A stretch of 64,000 bases of DNA from JAJXWB01 sp046349215 (GCA_046349215.1 JAXMCV010000005.1:1-64000), one strand, 5' to 3'; positions 26,744 through 36,076 are shown, counted from the stretch's first letter. Program-made: numbers and translations. Notes: generated from the letters alone by a model not told the origin.

Positions 26744-27928
26744 TCAGACCGGCCCGATGCGCATCTGCTCGACGAGCGACAGCGCCCACGGCCTGTGTTT
26801 GATCCAGCGCTTGGCGGCGAGCCGCGAGCGTTCGGCCACGGCGCCGATGCGTCCGAGCGCCGAGACCGGGATCACGCAGTCGCAGAGCTCGATGCGCTCG
26901 GTCGTGATCGCCGACTTGTAGCGCGACTCGCCCACGCCGAGGTCAAAGCTCTCGACGCCGCGCGTGGCGAGATCGCGAATGATGAAGCGCAGAAGCAGTT
27001 CGGCCGGACTGGAGCGCGCGAATTCCGGTGTCGGATCGAAGGAATTGACGAGGCCGTGCCAGCGCCGCGCCCAGGGCAGGCCGCCATAAGTGGCGACGAT
27101 GCGATCGCCGACCGACAGCGCGTAGAGATCGAGCGCCGGTTCGCCGCCGCCGTGTCCGGACGCCAGTCCGTCGAGAAACCCGCGAACCGCGACGCCCGCA
27201 AATCCCGGATCCTTGTGTTTCAGCGCGAAGCGCAAGGTCTTTTGCTCGACGAAGGCCGACAGGATCGTGCGGGCGCGGGTAGCGTTGGCGGCGCGCTCGT
27301 AGGTCAGCGGTCCGAGCGTCGCGAGCTTGTTCTCCTTGCTGCGGAGCTTCTTGCGGGTGTCCTTCGAGTCGACCCTCTTCAGGAATGCGTCTGCGTCGGG
27401 ACCGAAGGTCGCGCCGTAGGCGTCGCTCGGGCTCGCGGCGCCCGATAGCGCAGCGAACGGATTTTCGATGCCTGACCATGTTTTCGGCTGGTTGAGCAGC
27501 ACGAAGACATCGGGACGCGCGGGCGACCGCGCCGCGGAATCGATCAGGCGCAGCGCGTCTTCGCCGGTCAGCCGGACGCCCGGCCGCAGCAGCGGCAGGC
27601 CGAAATTCGAATGCTTGCCGCCGGCGAACATGGCGAGACGGAAGGGGCCCCGGCGTTCGAGGGCCAGCGCCATGAGCGCCGCCGGGCGGTCCTGGGCGTC
27701 GTAGCCGACGACAACCAGCGGCGATGAGCAGAGGGTCGGGGCGATCGCCTCGTACCAGGGCAAGACGAAGCCGCGGCTCTGGTAAGCGCTTGCGCCGTGG
27801 AAGCTTTCCAGTTCGCGCCAGGCGGCCATCGCCGGCCACAGGCTCGCATGCGTCTCGATCCGCGCCAGGGCGGGGGCCTGGGCCGGAGCGTTCGCAATCG
27901 GCTGGTCGAGTGTCGCGCTGAAATTCAT
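26744..27928 (-). CDS. CelD/BcsL-family GNAT acetyltransferase
   Basis: A 394-residue protein of the Acetyltransf_6 (CelD/BcsL) family, which is often in exopolysaccharide and cellulose loci. Family patterns are FHGASAYQSRGFVLPWYEA near residue 45, KKLRSKENKLATLGP near 200, and the C-terminal AELLLRFIIRDLATRGVESFDLGVGES. The start ATG at 27928 matches the N-terminus expected for the family; the open frame continuing to 28972 is shadow coding. It faces the deacetylase gene divergently. Confidence 0.87.
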   Translation of the reverse strand: MNFSATLDQPIANAPAQAPALARIETHASLWPAMAAWRELESFHGASAYQSRGFVLPWYEAIAPTLCSSPLVVVGYDAQDRPAALMALALERRGPFRLAMFAGGKHSNFGLPLLRPGVRLTGEDALRLIDSAARSPARPDVFVLLNQPKTWSGIENPFAALSGAASPSDAYGATFGPDADAFLKRVDSKDTRKKLRSKENKLATLGPLTYERAANATRARTILSAFVEQKTLRFALKHKDPGFAGVAVRGFLDGLASGHGGGEPALDLYALSVGDRIVATYGGLPWARRWHGLVNSFDPTPEFARSSPAELLLRFIIRDLATRGVESFDLGVGESRYKSAITTERIELCDCVIPVSALGRIGAVAERSRLAAKRWIKHRPWALSLVEQMRIGPV

Positions 27929-28003
27929 AGGTGTGGCGTCCAAGGGGTCTGGGTAGCAACAAAAGGTCAAGGAACGCTTGCCATACTCGCCCTGGAGCCG
28001 CAC

Positions 28004-29056
28004 ATGAGCCTTCGACACCAGGCGATCGACCTCGGATTTCGCATCTTCGGCGCAACAGGCCTGCATCGCGCCGCCGCGCGGTTTACGCAGGGGCTGGGCG
28101 CCATCCTGATGTTCCATCGCGTTCGCGCGCCGCAGCCCGGCGGCTTCGCGCCGAACGGCGGGCTTGAGATCGCGCCGGCCTTTCTCGATCTCCTGCTCGG
28201 GCGGTTGCGCGAACAATTCGACATCGTGAGCATGGACGAGGCGCTGGCCCGCATTTCTGGCGCGAGCCTCGGCGAGCGGCCATTCGTGGCGCTGACCTTC
28301 GACGACGGCTATCGCGACACCGCCGACATTGCGCTGCCGATCCTGGCCGCGCACGAGGCGCCCTTCACCGTCTATGTGACGACCGGATTCGCCGACCGCA
28401 CCGCCCGCATGTGGTGGGTCGAAATGGAGGAGGCGATCGCCACGCTCGATCGCATCAGGCTGGAAGCCGGCGGCGTCGGCTTCGACCTGCCTGCGACGAC
28501 GCCCGCCGAAAAGCAGGCGGCCTTCGAGGCGCTGTACTGGCCCCTTCGGCGCGGCGCGGAAAAAGACCTTCGCGCGGCCTCGGCCGAACTGGCGCGGCAG
28601 GCCGGCATCGACGGCGCCGATATCGTGGATGAACTGTGCCTCAACTGGTGCGGCCTCAGAAAGCTCGCGCAGCATCCGCTCGTGACCATCGGCGCGCATA
28701 CGATGACGCATCCCATGCTCGCCCGGCACGATGCGGATTACGCGCGCCGCGAGATATTCGACGGCAAGGAAATTCTCGAACGCGAGATCGGGCGCGAGGT
28801 CCGGCATTTCGCCTATCCGGTCGGCGATCCGGGTTCGGCCGGCCCGCGCGAATTCGCGCTGGCGCGCGACGCCGGATTTGCGAGCGCCGTGACGACGCGG
28901 CCCGGCATGGTCTTTCCCGAACACGCGGCGCATACGACGGCGCTCCCGCGCCTGTCGGTCAACGGCAACCACCAGAGCATCGCGGCGCTCGACATCCTGC
29001 TGTCTGGAGCGCCGTTCATGCTCGTCAATCGCGGGCGGAAACTGTCGGTCGCGTAG
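28004..29056 (+). CDS. Polysaccharide deacetylase (NodB-type) family protein
   Basis: A 350-residue carbohydrate esterase family 4 protein. Motif 1 TFDDGYRD contains the catalytic base and a metal-binding Asp, motif 2 is IGAHTMTHPML with the metal His residues, and FAYPVGDPGS is motif 3. There is no clear signal peptide. CTGGAG lies upstream of the ATG. It may remove acetyl groups from the exopolysaccharide. Confidence 0.9.
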   Translation: MSLRHQAIDLGFRIFGATGLHRAAARFTQGLGAILMFHRVRAPQPGGFAPNGGLEIAPAFLDLLLGRLREQFDIVSMDEALARISGASLGERPFVALTFDDGYRDTADIALPILAAHEAPFTVYVTTGFADRTARMWWVEMEEAIATLDRIRLEAGGVGFDLPATTPAEKQAAFEALYWPLRRGAEKDLRAASAELARQAGIDGADIVDELCLNWCGLRKLAQHPLVTIGAHTMTHPMLARHDADYARREIFDGKEILEREIGREVRHFAYPVGDPGSAGPREFALARDAGFASAVTTRPGMVFPEHAAHTTALPRLSVNGNHQSIAALDILLSGAPFMLVNRGRKLSVA

Positions 29057-29065
29057 CGCGCCGTC

Positions 29066-30526
29066 TCACTGCGTGCGCAGCCGCGCCAGCGCGACCGCAA
29101 GGCCCGCGCCGGAGCGCATGTCGCTGAAAAAGGCCCATGTGAGCCGCCGGACGCCGGCCAGATCGAAGGCAAGCAGCACGCTTCCATAGACCGCGGACCC
29201 GCACAGGAAGATCGCTGCAAGCGCAAGGCCCGCTGGCTGCATCTGGCGCAAGGGCCACGTGGCGAGGGCCGCCAGCGACGCGGCCAGACCGATGATCGCG
29301 AAGTCCCGGAGCGGCGGCCAGAAGGCGCGCCAGCGCGCGGCCTGCGCGGCCATGACCAGGCATCCGAATGCGAGGCTCGCCGAATGAACGGCGGCATAGT
29401 CGCTCAGGGTCTGCACCGGCGCCAGCCGCAACGCCAGCACGTTCGCCGCAAGTGCGGCGAGAGCCGAGATCAGCATCGCCGCCGTGTCGTTGCGCAGCTG
29501 GAAGATCGGGCCGAAGGCGAACTGGCCGGTGCAGAACAGGGCCACGCCGGGCGCAAGGATGAAGGCGAGGGATTCGAAATCGGACCTGAAAGCCTGCGGC
29601 GCGACGAGCGCCGTGAAGGCGGGCAGCGCCGCGAGGTAGCCGACCAGGAACAGCGCCATGACCGCCGTGATGATCGTGATGTTGCGCGCGACCTGATGCT
29701 GCGCGCCCGTCTCGCCTTCCTTCTCCAGACGGCGGACGGCAAGCTGGAACAGGAAAATGTCGAGCGCGCCGGCAAGCGAAAGCATCAGCCGGATGGTCAG
29801 GTCCGTGGGCAGGGACAGGTGGCCCGCGGCGGCGAAGCCGTCATGCGTGGCGACCTCGCCGCGGTTGATCAGCGCAATGCCCTGATAGACGACGCTGGCG
29901 AGCAGAACCGGCATGCCGTAGCCGGCAAAGCCGAGAAGGCTGGAAAGGGAGCCGTCGCGCAATTTCGTCGCGCGGTCGCGGGCTTCGCCCCGCGCGAGGA
30001 GGATCGACGCCAGGGAACTGAGCGCCAGCATCGCCAGAACGAGAGAGGCCGAGCGGAACAGGGCCGCCGCCGCCAGCATGGTGGCCAGCGCGATGGCGTT
30101 CTTGGCGAGGATCAGCCGGGCATAGGCGCGGTCCTCGAACCGCGCGCGCAGCCGCGCGCCCGCGAAATCGAAATAGCCTGTCGCAAGCGACGCCATGGCG
30201 GCGGCCGCCACAAGCGCGCCGCCCAGTCCGAAATCGGCGCCCAGCGCGAGGGCGACGGCGGTCGCCGCGAGGATCGCCGCCGATCCCCCGAGGTAGCCGA
30301 GCTTGAGCGAGGCCAGAATTGCAGGCCGCTCGTCGTGCGCATCGCGCGAATAAGAACGCGTCGTCGATACGCGCAACCATTCGAAAGCGGCGAGCGAAGC
30401 GATGGCGGCGATCGTCGCGGCCACCGAATAGCGCCCGTATTCCGCCGATCCGAGCAGGCCGGCGACGGCGAGCCCGAGCACGAAATTCAGGATCGTATTG
30501 GCGAGAAACGAAGCGACCATCAACAT
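29066..30526 (-). CDS. Oligosaccharide flippase (Wzx-like, MATE superfamily)
   Basis: A 486-residue membrane protein with about twelve to fourteen helices, of the polysaccharide biosynthesis/MurJ-Wzx type. It starts FLANTILNFVLGLAVAGLLG and contains GDGSLSSLLGF-like loop segments (LRDGSLSSLLGFAGYGMP). It would flip the lipid-linked repeat unit to the periplasm for the polymerase at 18610. It is downstream of the FkbM methyltransferase gene with 16 bp between. Confidence 0.85.
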   Translation of the reverse strand: MLMVASFLANTILNFVLGLAVAGLLGSAEYGRYSVAATIAAIASLAAFEWLRVSTTRSYSRDAHDERPAILASLKLGYLGGSAAILAATAVALALGADFGLGGALVAAAAMASLATGYFDFAGARLRARFEDRAYARLILAKNAIALATMLAAAALFRSASLVLAMLALSSLASILLARGEARDRATKLRDGSLSSLLGFAGYGMPVLLASVVYQGIALINRGEVATHDGFAAAGHLSLPTDLTIRLMLSLAGALDIFLFQLAVRRLEKEGETGAQHQVARNITIITAVMALFLVGYLAALPAFTALVAPQAFRSDFESLAFILAPGVALFCTGQFAFGPIFQLRNDTAAMLISALAALAANVLALRLAPVQTLSDYAAVHSASLAFGCLVMAAQAARWRAFWPPLRDFAIIGLAASLAALATWPLRQMQPAGLALAAIFLCGSAVYGSVLLAFDLAGVRRLTWAFFSDMRSGAGLAVALARLRTQ

Positions 30527-30542
30527 CGGGGCGTCGCTTGCC

Positions 30543-31379
30543 TCATCGCGCCGGGAAGAAGACGAGGTTTTCGCCGGAGACCAGGATGTCGCCGTTGCGG
30601 AACGCCGGGATGGAGAGGAGCTTCTGGAGCGAGGCGTGGCCGGGAATCATCCAGTCGTGCGGCTCCACGATGCAGACGGGCCGGTTCGTCACCCAGGCGG
30701 CGTCGCCCGAGATGGCTTCGGATTCCGCGCCCTCGATGTCGATCTTGAGCAGCAGCAGTTCGCCACCGGCTATTTCGGCGAGAATGTTGTCGATCGTGGT
30801 CGCGGCGACGCAATCGGCGTCGTCGGCGCCGGGGGCTGCCGACACCGTGATCGCATTGGCGTCCGCCTCGTCAGCGCCGCCCGAAAGACGCAGCGTCTCG
30901 CATGAGGACCACAAAGCCGCGCGACGCAGCGTCACGTTGCCGAGGCCTTCGGTGTTCAGCCGGGCGATCTCGAGATTGCGTTCGTCCGGCTCGACGAGGA
31001 CGATCGTCGCTTTCGGAAACGAACGCGAGAGATAGGTCGAAACGGTCCCGATATTGCCGCCGCCGTCGATGACGACAGGCGTCGCGCCGCGGGCAAGCAT
31101 GTCCTCGTACTTGCGGCGAAGGTCGGCGCTCTGCGCGAAGCCCGAGACGTCGCTCTGCTCCATGTAGAAGGTTTCGAAATAGACGTTGTAGTCGCTCGTT
31201 CGCGCGCGGATCGTGAGTTCGCCATTACGGGGCGAACGGACGCGCAAGCGTCGCCCGCGCGGGCCCGCGAAATTCCGCGCATAGTCCCAGCCGAACCTCG
31301 CCAGGCCGGCGACGCCGAGGCGGCGAATGTAGTAGGAAGCCCGAACCGTATGGAAGGCGATGGATGCGCGCTTGCTCAT
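30543..31379 (-). CDS. FkbM-family methyltransferase
   Basis: A 278-residue SAM-dependent methyltransferase. The SAM-binding motif I is VVIDGGGNIGTVSTYLSRSF, followed by TIVLVEPDERNLEIARLN, and the FkbM signature LLLLKIDIEGAESEAI lies at about residue 215. It probably O-methylates a sugar of the exopolysaccharide. It is the first gene of the operon with the flippase and closes the locus. Confidence 0.9.
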   Translation of the reverse strand: MSKRASIAFHTVRASYYIRRLGVAGLARFGWDYARNFAGPRGRRLRVRSPRNGELTIRARTSDYNVYFETFYMEQSDVSGFAQSADLRRKYEDMLARGATPVVIDGGGNIGTVSTYLSRSFPKATIVLVEPDERNLEIARLNTEGLGNVTLRRAALWSSCETLRLSGGADEADANAITVSAAPGADDADCVAATTIDNILAEIAGGELLLLKIDIEGAESEAISGDAAWVTNRPVCIVEPHDWMIPGHASLQKLLSIPAFRNGDILVSGENLVFFPAR

Positions 31380-31475
31380 GGCTTTTCGCCCCGTGATTGC
31401 TGGCGCAGGGTTACGTCTTTCCCGTAACGGGACAATCGTAAAGCTTTGTTAAGCCTAACCCGGCGACGCGCGCTG

Positions 31476-31685
31476 TCAGCGGTCGTCCTTCGCCATCCAC
31501 TTGATCAGCGGCAGCAGCGGCAGCACCCAGGCCAGTCCGAGCAGCGCGTACCAGATCGCCTGCAGCCAGGCGGGCGAGGTCTGGACGAAGCGCGCCTGCG
31601 CCAGCGCCATCGCCACCAGCGCATAGACCAGCACGAAACAGACGATGAAGAGCGCGCCGATCAGCTTGCGGATGCGGCCTGGCAT
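31476..31685 (-). CDS. DUF2842 small membrane protein
   Basis: A 69-residue protein with two hydrophobic helices: FIVCFVLVYALVAMALAQ, then the loop FVQTSPAWLQAIWYALLG, then VLPLLPLIKWM. It matches DUF2842, an alphaproteobacterial family often found beside heme A synthase, as here (ctaA is divergent 86 bp away). The function is unknown; a link to cytochrome oxidase assembly is inference from position. Confidence 0.85.
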   Translation of the reverse strand: MPGRIRKLIGALFIVCFVLVYALVAMALAQARFVQTSPAWLQAIWYALLGLAWVLPLLPLIKWMAKDDR

Positions 31686-31771
31686 GGGAACCCTTTCTGC
31701 GCCGGTGGACGGCGACCGGCCGGAGGCTTATCTGTCCGCCCGCCGGGGATTTCAACCGCGCAGGACGGGTC

Positions 31772-32842
31772 ATGACCGACTGGATCAATTTTCCGAGCGC
31801 CACGGGCGCCTTTGCCGCGCCGCGGCTGGCCGACCATACCCGCGCGCTCAGGCTCTGGCTGTGGGCCGTGGCGTGGCTCGTCCTCCTGATGGTCGTCGTC
31901 GGCGGCGCGACGCGGCTGACCGAATCCGGCCTGTCGATCACCGAATGGAAGCCCGTCACGGGCGTCGTCCCGCCGCTGAACGAGGCCGACTGGACCGCCG
32001 CTTTCGAGAAGTACAAGCAGATACCGCAGTTCCGCGAGCTCTTCCCCACGATGGATCTCGCCGGTTTCAAGGTGATCTTCCTGTGGGAATGGAGCCACAG
32101 GCTGCTCGGCCGCGTCATCGGCCTCGTCTTCGCCGCCGGCCTCGCCTATTTCTGGCTGCGCGGGGCGCTCAATTCCAAACTCAAGGGGCAATTGCTCGCC
32201 GTACTGGCGCTCGGCGGCCTGCAGGGTTTTGTCGGCTGGTGGATGGTGGCGTCCGGCCTCGTCAACCGCGTCGAGGTGGCGCAGGAGCGCCTCGCCATCC
32301 ATCTGCTTCTGGCCAGCGTGACCTTCGCGGCGCTCGTCTGGATCGCCACCGGCCTGCTGCCGGTCAAACGCTTCGAACGCTCGCCGACTGTCTCGCGCGT
32401 GTTCGCCTTCCTGCTCGTCGCGCTGACGCTGAAACAGATTTTCCTCGGCGCGCTGGTGGCGGGCCTGAGGGCAGGGCTGACCTACAACACGTGGCCGCTG
32501 ATGGACGGAAAGTTCGTCCCGCCGCTCGAGCATCTGTTCAACCATGCGCCGTTGTGGATGAACTTCTTCGACAATGTGACGACCGTGCAGTTCGACCATC
32601 GCATCGCCGCCTACGTGCTGCTGGCGCTGGCGCTGCTCAATGCTTTGTTAGCGCGCTATGCCGGGGCGCGGCGGCGCGGCTGGACGATCGTGCTGCTGGT
32701 TCTGGCGCAGGCGGGCCTCGGCATCACGACATTGCTGCTGGTCGTGCCGCTCTGGGCGGCGCTGCTGCACCAGGTCTTCGCCATGCTCGTGCTCGGCATG
32801 GTCGTGGTCAATGCGCGCCGCGCCTTTCCGGAAGCGCCCTGA
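31772..32842 (+). CDS. ctaA: Heme A synthase (COX15/CtaA type)
   Basis: A 356-residue integral membrane enzyme with eight predicted helices. Family motifs are GATRLTESGLSITEWKPVTG after the first helix, EWSHRLLGR with a heme-ligand His, YNTWPLMDGKFVP, and QFDHRIAAYVLL. It oxidises the C8 methyl of heme O to make heme A for aa3-type oxidases. Its stop is directly followed by the convergent stop of the DUF333 gene. Confidence 0.95.
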   Translation: MTDWINFPSATGAFAAPRLADHTRALRLWLWAVAWLVLLMVVVGGATRLTESGLSITEWKPVTGVVPPLNEADWTAAFEKYKQIPQFRELFPTMDLAGFKVIFLWEWSHRLLGRVIGLVFAAGLAYFWLRGALNSKLKGQLLAVLALGGLQGFVGWWMVASGLVNRVEVAQERLAIHLLLASVTFAALVWIATGLLPVKRFERSPTVSRVFAFLLVALTLKQIFLGALVAGLRAGLTYNTWPLMDGKFVPPLEHLFNHAPLWMNFFDNVTTVQFDHRIAAYVLLALALLNALLARYAGARRRGWTIVLLVLAQAGLGITTLLLVVPLWAALLHQVFAMLVLGMVVVNARRAFPEAP

Positions 32843-33025
32843 TCATTTCGCCTGGGGCGCATTCGCCCGGAAGAATTCCCATTCCTCGATGCGCCGGCCG
32901 TCCGGCAGCAGGCACCAGCCGACGTCGCCTTTGTCGGTGTGGACGATCTCGATCTTGCCGCCCTGCTGCACGCAATAGACCGAGGCGGGATTGGCGATGG
33001 CGAGCTGTATGAGCAGCGCGATCAT
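32843..33025 (-). CDS. DUF333 domain small exported protein
   Basis: A 60-residue protein with a short hydrophobic N-terminus (IALLIQLAIA) and the DUF333 pattern ANPASVYCVQQGGKIEIV...GWCLLPDGRRIEEWEFFR. Two cysteines (in VYC and GWC) can pair. Some annotations call this family putative hemolysin, without good evidence. It follows the DUF1272 gene with one base between stop and start. Confidence 0.85.
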   Translation of the reverse strand: MIALLIQLAIANPASVYCVQQGGKIEIVHTDKGDVGWCLLPDGRRIEEWEFFRANAPQAK

Positions 33026-33026
33026 G

Positions 33027-33275
33027 TCAGGCCGCCGGCCGGCATTTTTCGGGGCGATGCTTGCGCACCGTGGAAGCCGGATATTGCGCGAGCTTGTTGG
33101 CCGGGCGGACGGGCCGGGCGACCAGTTCGCCGCCGCAATTCGGGCATTTGCCGCCGAGCTTCGTCGCCGCGCAGTCGCGGCACCACGTGCATTCGAACGA
33201 GCAGATCAGCGCCTCGCGCGAATCCGGCGGCAGGTCGCGGTCGCAGCATTCGCAATTGGGGCGCAGTTCGAGCAT
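33027..33275 (-). CDS. DUF1272 zinc-ribbon protein
   Basis: An 82-residue protein. It starts MLELRPNCECCDRDLPPDS and has four cysteine pairs (CECC, CTWCRDC, CPNC) in the DUF1272 pattern, which suggests zinc binding. The C-terminal tail is basic. ATG at 33275 is fixed by family homology; the open frame above it is shadow. It is coupled to the downstream DUF333 gene. The function is unknown. Confidence 0.88.
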   Translation of the reverse strand: MLELRPNCECCDRDLPPDSREALICSFECTWCRDCAATKLGGKCPNCGGELVARPVRPANKLAQYPASTVRKHRPEKCRPAA

Positions 33276-33325
33276 GGCGGCCTCCCGTGTCGTCGCGGCG
33301 ATGCTAGCACGAAGCGCGGCGACGA

Positions 33326-33853
33326 TCAGGGCCGCGCCTCGCCCTTCACGAGGCGGACGTAATAGCCGAGCCCCGGGCTGTGCATGTCGTAGGTTCCGTC
33401 GCGGAAATCGATCGTGATGGTCATGCCGAGCATGCCGGCCGGCGTCGAGGTCCAGTAGAGCGAGCCCTCGCCGCCGACGTCGAGCGGCACGTCGGGGAAG
33501 GCTGCGGCTTCTATCGCCGGTTCGCCGCAGCCGCGCATGACGAGCGTGAGCAATTCGTCCGCGCTGGGCAGGCGCCAGCCGCCGCCTTCCTTCGCGGCGG
33601 CCGCCCGCGCGGCCTCCAGTTTCGCCTGCGCAATCTCGCCGCGACAGCCGTCGCGGTCGAGCCAGACGAGGCCGAGACTGCACCGCTTCCAGACGAGTCC
33701 CGTCTTCGTGTCGCGCGCTTCGTCGTCGTCGAGGACAAAGCGCCTCGGATCGCTGCAGGCGGCGCTGGCGCCGTGCGCGAACAACATGAGGGCGGCGAGA
33801 AAAACGAGAGACGGATGAATCGCTTGCGCGAGAATCCTGCGAAATCGATTCAT
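33326..33853 (-). CDS. DUF1566 (Lcl C-terminal-like) exported protein
   Basis: A 175-residue protein with a signal peptide (LVFLAALMLFAHGASA) and the DUF1566 features DTKTGLVWKRCSLG, GGWRLPSADELLTLV and YWTSTPAG. Proteins of this family are surface or periplasmic and are linked to adhesion in a few cases. ATG at 33853 puts the signal peptide at the N-terminus. It appears to be transcribed with the DUF1272-DUF333 pair, 50 bp away. Confidence 0.85.
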   Translation of the reverse strand: MNRFRRILAQAIHPSLVFLAALMLFAHGASAACSDPRRFVLDDDEARDTKTGLVWKRCSLGLVWLDRDGCRGEIAQAKLEAARAAAAKEGGGWRLPSADELLTLVMRGCGEPAIEAAAFPDVPLDVGGEGSLYWTSTPAGMLGMTITIDFRDGTYDMHSPGLGYYVRLVKGEARP

Positions 33854-33884
33854 GCGGGCGTCTCGGCGCTGCGGCGCGCACAAT

Positions 33885-33984
33885 CCCTCATGCTGAGGAG
33901 AACCGCAGAGCGGTTCGTCTCGAAGCATGGGCGGAGTGCGCGTCCTTCGAGATGCGCCGCTGCGCGTCGCTCCTCACGATGAGG
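33885..33984. repeat. Palindromic intergenic repeat, copy 1
   Basis: About 100 bp with outer arms CCCTCATGCTGAGGAG and CTCCTCACGATGAGG and inner arms CGTCTCGAAGC and TCCTTCGAGATGC. It has the same plan as the element at 58440-58538. It lies between convergently or tandemly arranged genes and would fold into a long hairpin in RNA. Confidence 0.75.
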
Positions 33985-33991
33985 TTTCGCC

Positions 33992-35278
33992 TCACCCGGC
34001 CGCCAGCGCCTGGTCGAGATCGGCGATCAGGTCGGGCACGTCCTCGATGCCGACCGAAATGCGCACGACGTCGGGACCTGCGCCGGCGATCTTCTTCTGC
34101 TCGTCGGTCAACTGGCGATGCGTGGTGGAAGCCGGATGAATGACGAGCGAGCGCGTGTCGCCGACATTGGCCAGATGCGAGAACAGCTTGAGGTTCTTCA
34201 CGAGCGCGAGGCCGGCGTCGTAGCCGCCCTTGAGGCCGAAGGTGAAGACGGCGCCCGCGCCCTTCGGGCAGTATTTCTGGGCGAGCGCGTGGTAGCGGTC
34301 CCCGGGCAGGCCGGGATAGCTGACCCAGGCCACCCTGGAATGGCCGGCCAGATGCTTCGCCACGGCCAGCGCATTGTCCGAGTGTTTCTGCATGCGCAGC
34401 GGCAGCGTTTCGATGCCGGTCAGGATCATGAAGGCGTTGAACGGCGAGAGCGCCGGCCCGAGGTCGCGCAGGCCGAGCACGCGCAGCGCGATGGCGAAGG
34501 CGAAATTGCCGAATGTCTCGCCGAGCACCATGCCGCCGTATTCCGGGCGCGGTTCGGACAGCATCGGGTAGCGCCTGTCGGCCAGCCAGTCGAACGAGCC
34601 GCCGTCGACGACGAGGCCGCCGATCGAATTGCCGTGGCCGCCGAGAAACTTCGTGGCGGAATGAACGACGATGTCGGCGCCGTGTTCGAAGGGCCGCACG
34701 AGGTAAGGGCTCGCCAGCGTGTTGTCGACGATCAGCGGGATACGCGCCTTCTTCGCGATCTTCGCGATGCCTTCGATATCGCAGATCACGCCGCCGGGAT
34801 TGGCGATGGATTCGATGAAGATCGCCTTTGTGCGCGGGCCGATGGCGGCCTCGAAGGCGGAGAGGTCGTCGGGGTCCGCCCATTTCGGCGTCCAGCCGAA
34901 GTTCTTGTAGGAATGATTGAACTGGTTGATCGAGCCGCCGTAGAGCTTGGTCGAGGCGACGAAATCGTCGCCGGGCTGCAGCAGCGCGTGGAAGGTCAGG
35001 AATTCCGCGGCGTGGCCGGACGCGACGCCGAGCGCCGCCGTTCCGCCCTCGAGCGCGGCGACGCGCTCTTCCAGCACCGCCGTCGTCGGGTTGGTGATGC
35101 GGGTGTAGATGTTCCCGAACGCCTGCAGTCCGAACAGCGAGGCCGCATGGTCGACATCGTCGAAGACGAAGGATGTCGTCTGGTAGATGGGCGTGGCGCG
35201 CGCGCCGGTCGCCGGATCGGGCTTGGCGCCGGCATGGACGGCGAGGGTGGAGAAACCGGGGGCAGGCGTGTCGGTCAT
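33992..35278 (-). CDS. metY: O-acetylhomoserine sulfhydrylase / aminocarboxypropyltransferase
   Basis: A 428-residue PLP enzyme of the Cys/Met metabolism class. The PLP lysine is in VVHSATKFLGGHGNSIGG, and GFSTLAVHAGAKPDP and YTRITNPTTAVLEERVAALEG (in parts) are family motifs. It makes homocysteine from O-acetylhomoserine and sulfide. An inverted repeat at 35322-35339 lies in its promoter region. There is no SAM riboswitch that I can identify. Confidence 0.94.
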   Translation of the reverse strand: MTDTPAPGFSTLAVHAGAKPDPATGARATPIYQTTSFVFDDVDHAASLFGLQAFGNIYTRITNPTTAVLEERVAALEGGTAALGVASGHAAEFLTFHALLQPGDDFVASTKLYGGSINQFNHSYKNFGWTPKWADPDDLSAFEAAIGPRTKAIFIESIANPGGVICDIEGIAKIAKKARIPLIVDNTLASPYLVRPFEHGADIVVHSATKFLGGHGNSIGGLVVDGGSFDWLADRRYPMLSEPRPEYGGMVLGETFGNFAFAIALRVLGLRDLGPALSPFNAFMILTGIETLPLRMQKHSDNALAVAKHLAGHSRVAWVSYPGLPGDRYHALAQKYCPKGAGAVFTFGLKGGYDAGLALVKNLKLFSHLANVGDTRSLVIHPASTTHRQLTDEQKKIAGAGPDVVRISVGIEDVPDLIADLDQALAAG

Positions 35279-35321
35279 GGCGTAATCTCGCTCGTCGTGT
35301 TGTTTGTTATTTCAGTCCAGA

Positions 35322-35339
35322 TGTTCGTAATAACGAACA
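35322..35339. promoter_or_regulatory. Inverted repeat upstream of metY (operator candidate)
   Basis: TGTTCGT-AATA-ACGAACA, perfect 7-bp arms with a 4-bp spacer, 44-61 bp upstream of the metY start. The AT content stands out from its surroundings. A dimeric repressor of sulfur metabolism is a reasonable guess, but the regulator is not identifiable. Confidence 0.5.
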
Positions 35340-35396
35340 ATCGGGATGCGCGCAAGCCTACGCCGCCTTCGCCTTTAGGCAAGCGCGGCCGCTCGC

Positions 35397-35936
35397 TCAG
35401 CTCCGCTTGTCGCCTTTCCAGGCCTTCAAGGCGTCGAGCGCGCTCCGGATGTGCTTCTCGGCGCCGGGGTCGGCGACCGACGACAGCACCTTGCCGTCCG
35501 GCGCGATGACATAGGATACGCGCCTGGCGAAGGGCGAGGCGTCGGAACCGACGTCATAGGCCTTGATGATCGCGCGGTCGGGATCGGCGGCGACGGGGAA
35601 TCTGTCGCGGCATTCGAGCGAGGAGAATTCGCGCTGGGTGGCGATCGTGTCGGCCGAGACGCCGATCACGCTGGCGTTGAACTTCGCGAAATCATCCATG
35701 TTCTCGGCGAAGAGATGCGCCTCGTCGGTGCAGACCCGCGTGAAACTCTTGGGATAGAAATAGAGGACGACCGGCCCCTTCTTCAGCGCGTCGGCGAGCG
35801 AGAAGGAAAAGTCCTTGCCGCCTAGTGCGGCCTGCGCGGTGAAGTCGGGGGCGCTGGCGCCGGCCGACAATGCGGCGCGGGCGATGCCGCCCGACAGGAC
35901 GAGCAATGCGGCGAAAACGGGCAGGGCGCGGCGCAT
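35397..35936 (-). CDS. Exported peroxiredoxin (AhpC/TSA, BCP-like)
   Basis: A 179-residue thioredoxin-fold peroxidase with an N-terminal signal peptide (LPVFAALLVLSGGIARA). The peroxidatic Cys is in PKSFTRVCTDEAHLF; a second Cys in SSLECRDRF can serve as resolving residue. The Thr two or three positions before the active Cys is shifted compared with the usual TPxCT, as the motif reads TRVCT. The signal peptide indicates a periplasmic location, which is less common than cytosolic BCP. Confidence 0.88.
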   Translation of the reverse strand: MRRALPVFAALLVLSGGIARAALSAGASAPDFTAQAALGGKDFSFSLADALKKGPVVLYFYPKSFTRVCTDEAHLFAENMDDFAKFNASVIGVSADTIATQREFSSLECRDRFPVAADPDRAIIKAYDVGSDASPFARRVSYVIAPDGKVLSSVADPGAEKHIRSALDALKAWKGDKRS

Positions 35937-36076
35937 CGGCATCTCCGGGATCGTTGGCGACATCGGCCAAGATAGAGCCTGCGGTCGCGGCGGCAAGCCG
36001 GCCGCCGGCGTTCGTTACTCCGTGTTAACCCGGATTTCCCAATGCTCCGGCACGAATTCATTCCGGAGTTGGGTTC

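Noticed and set aside
35279..35396. SAM-II riboswitch upstream of metY
   Set aside because: The compact SAM-II consensus (a stem, then an A-rich pseudoknot strand near the Shine-Dalgarno) is not visible. An inverted repeat is the only ordered element.
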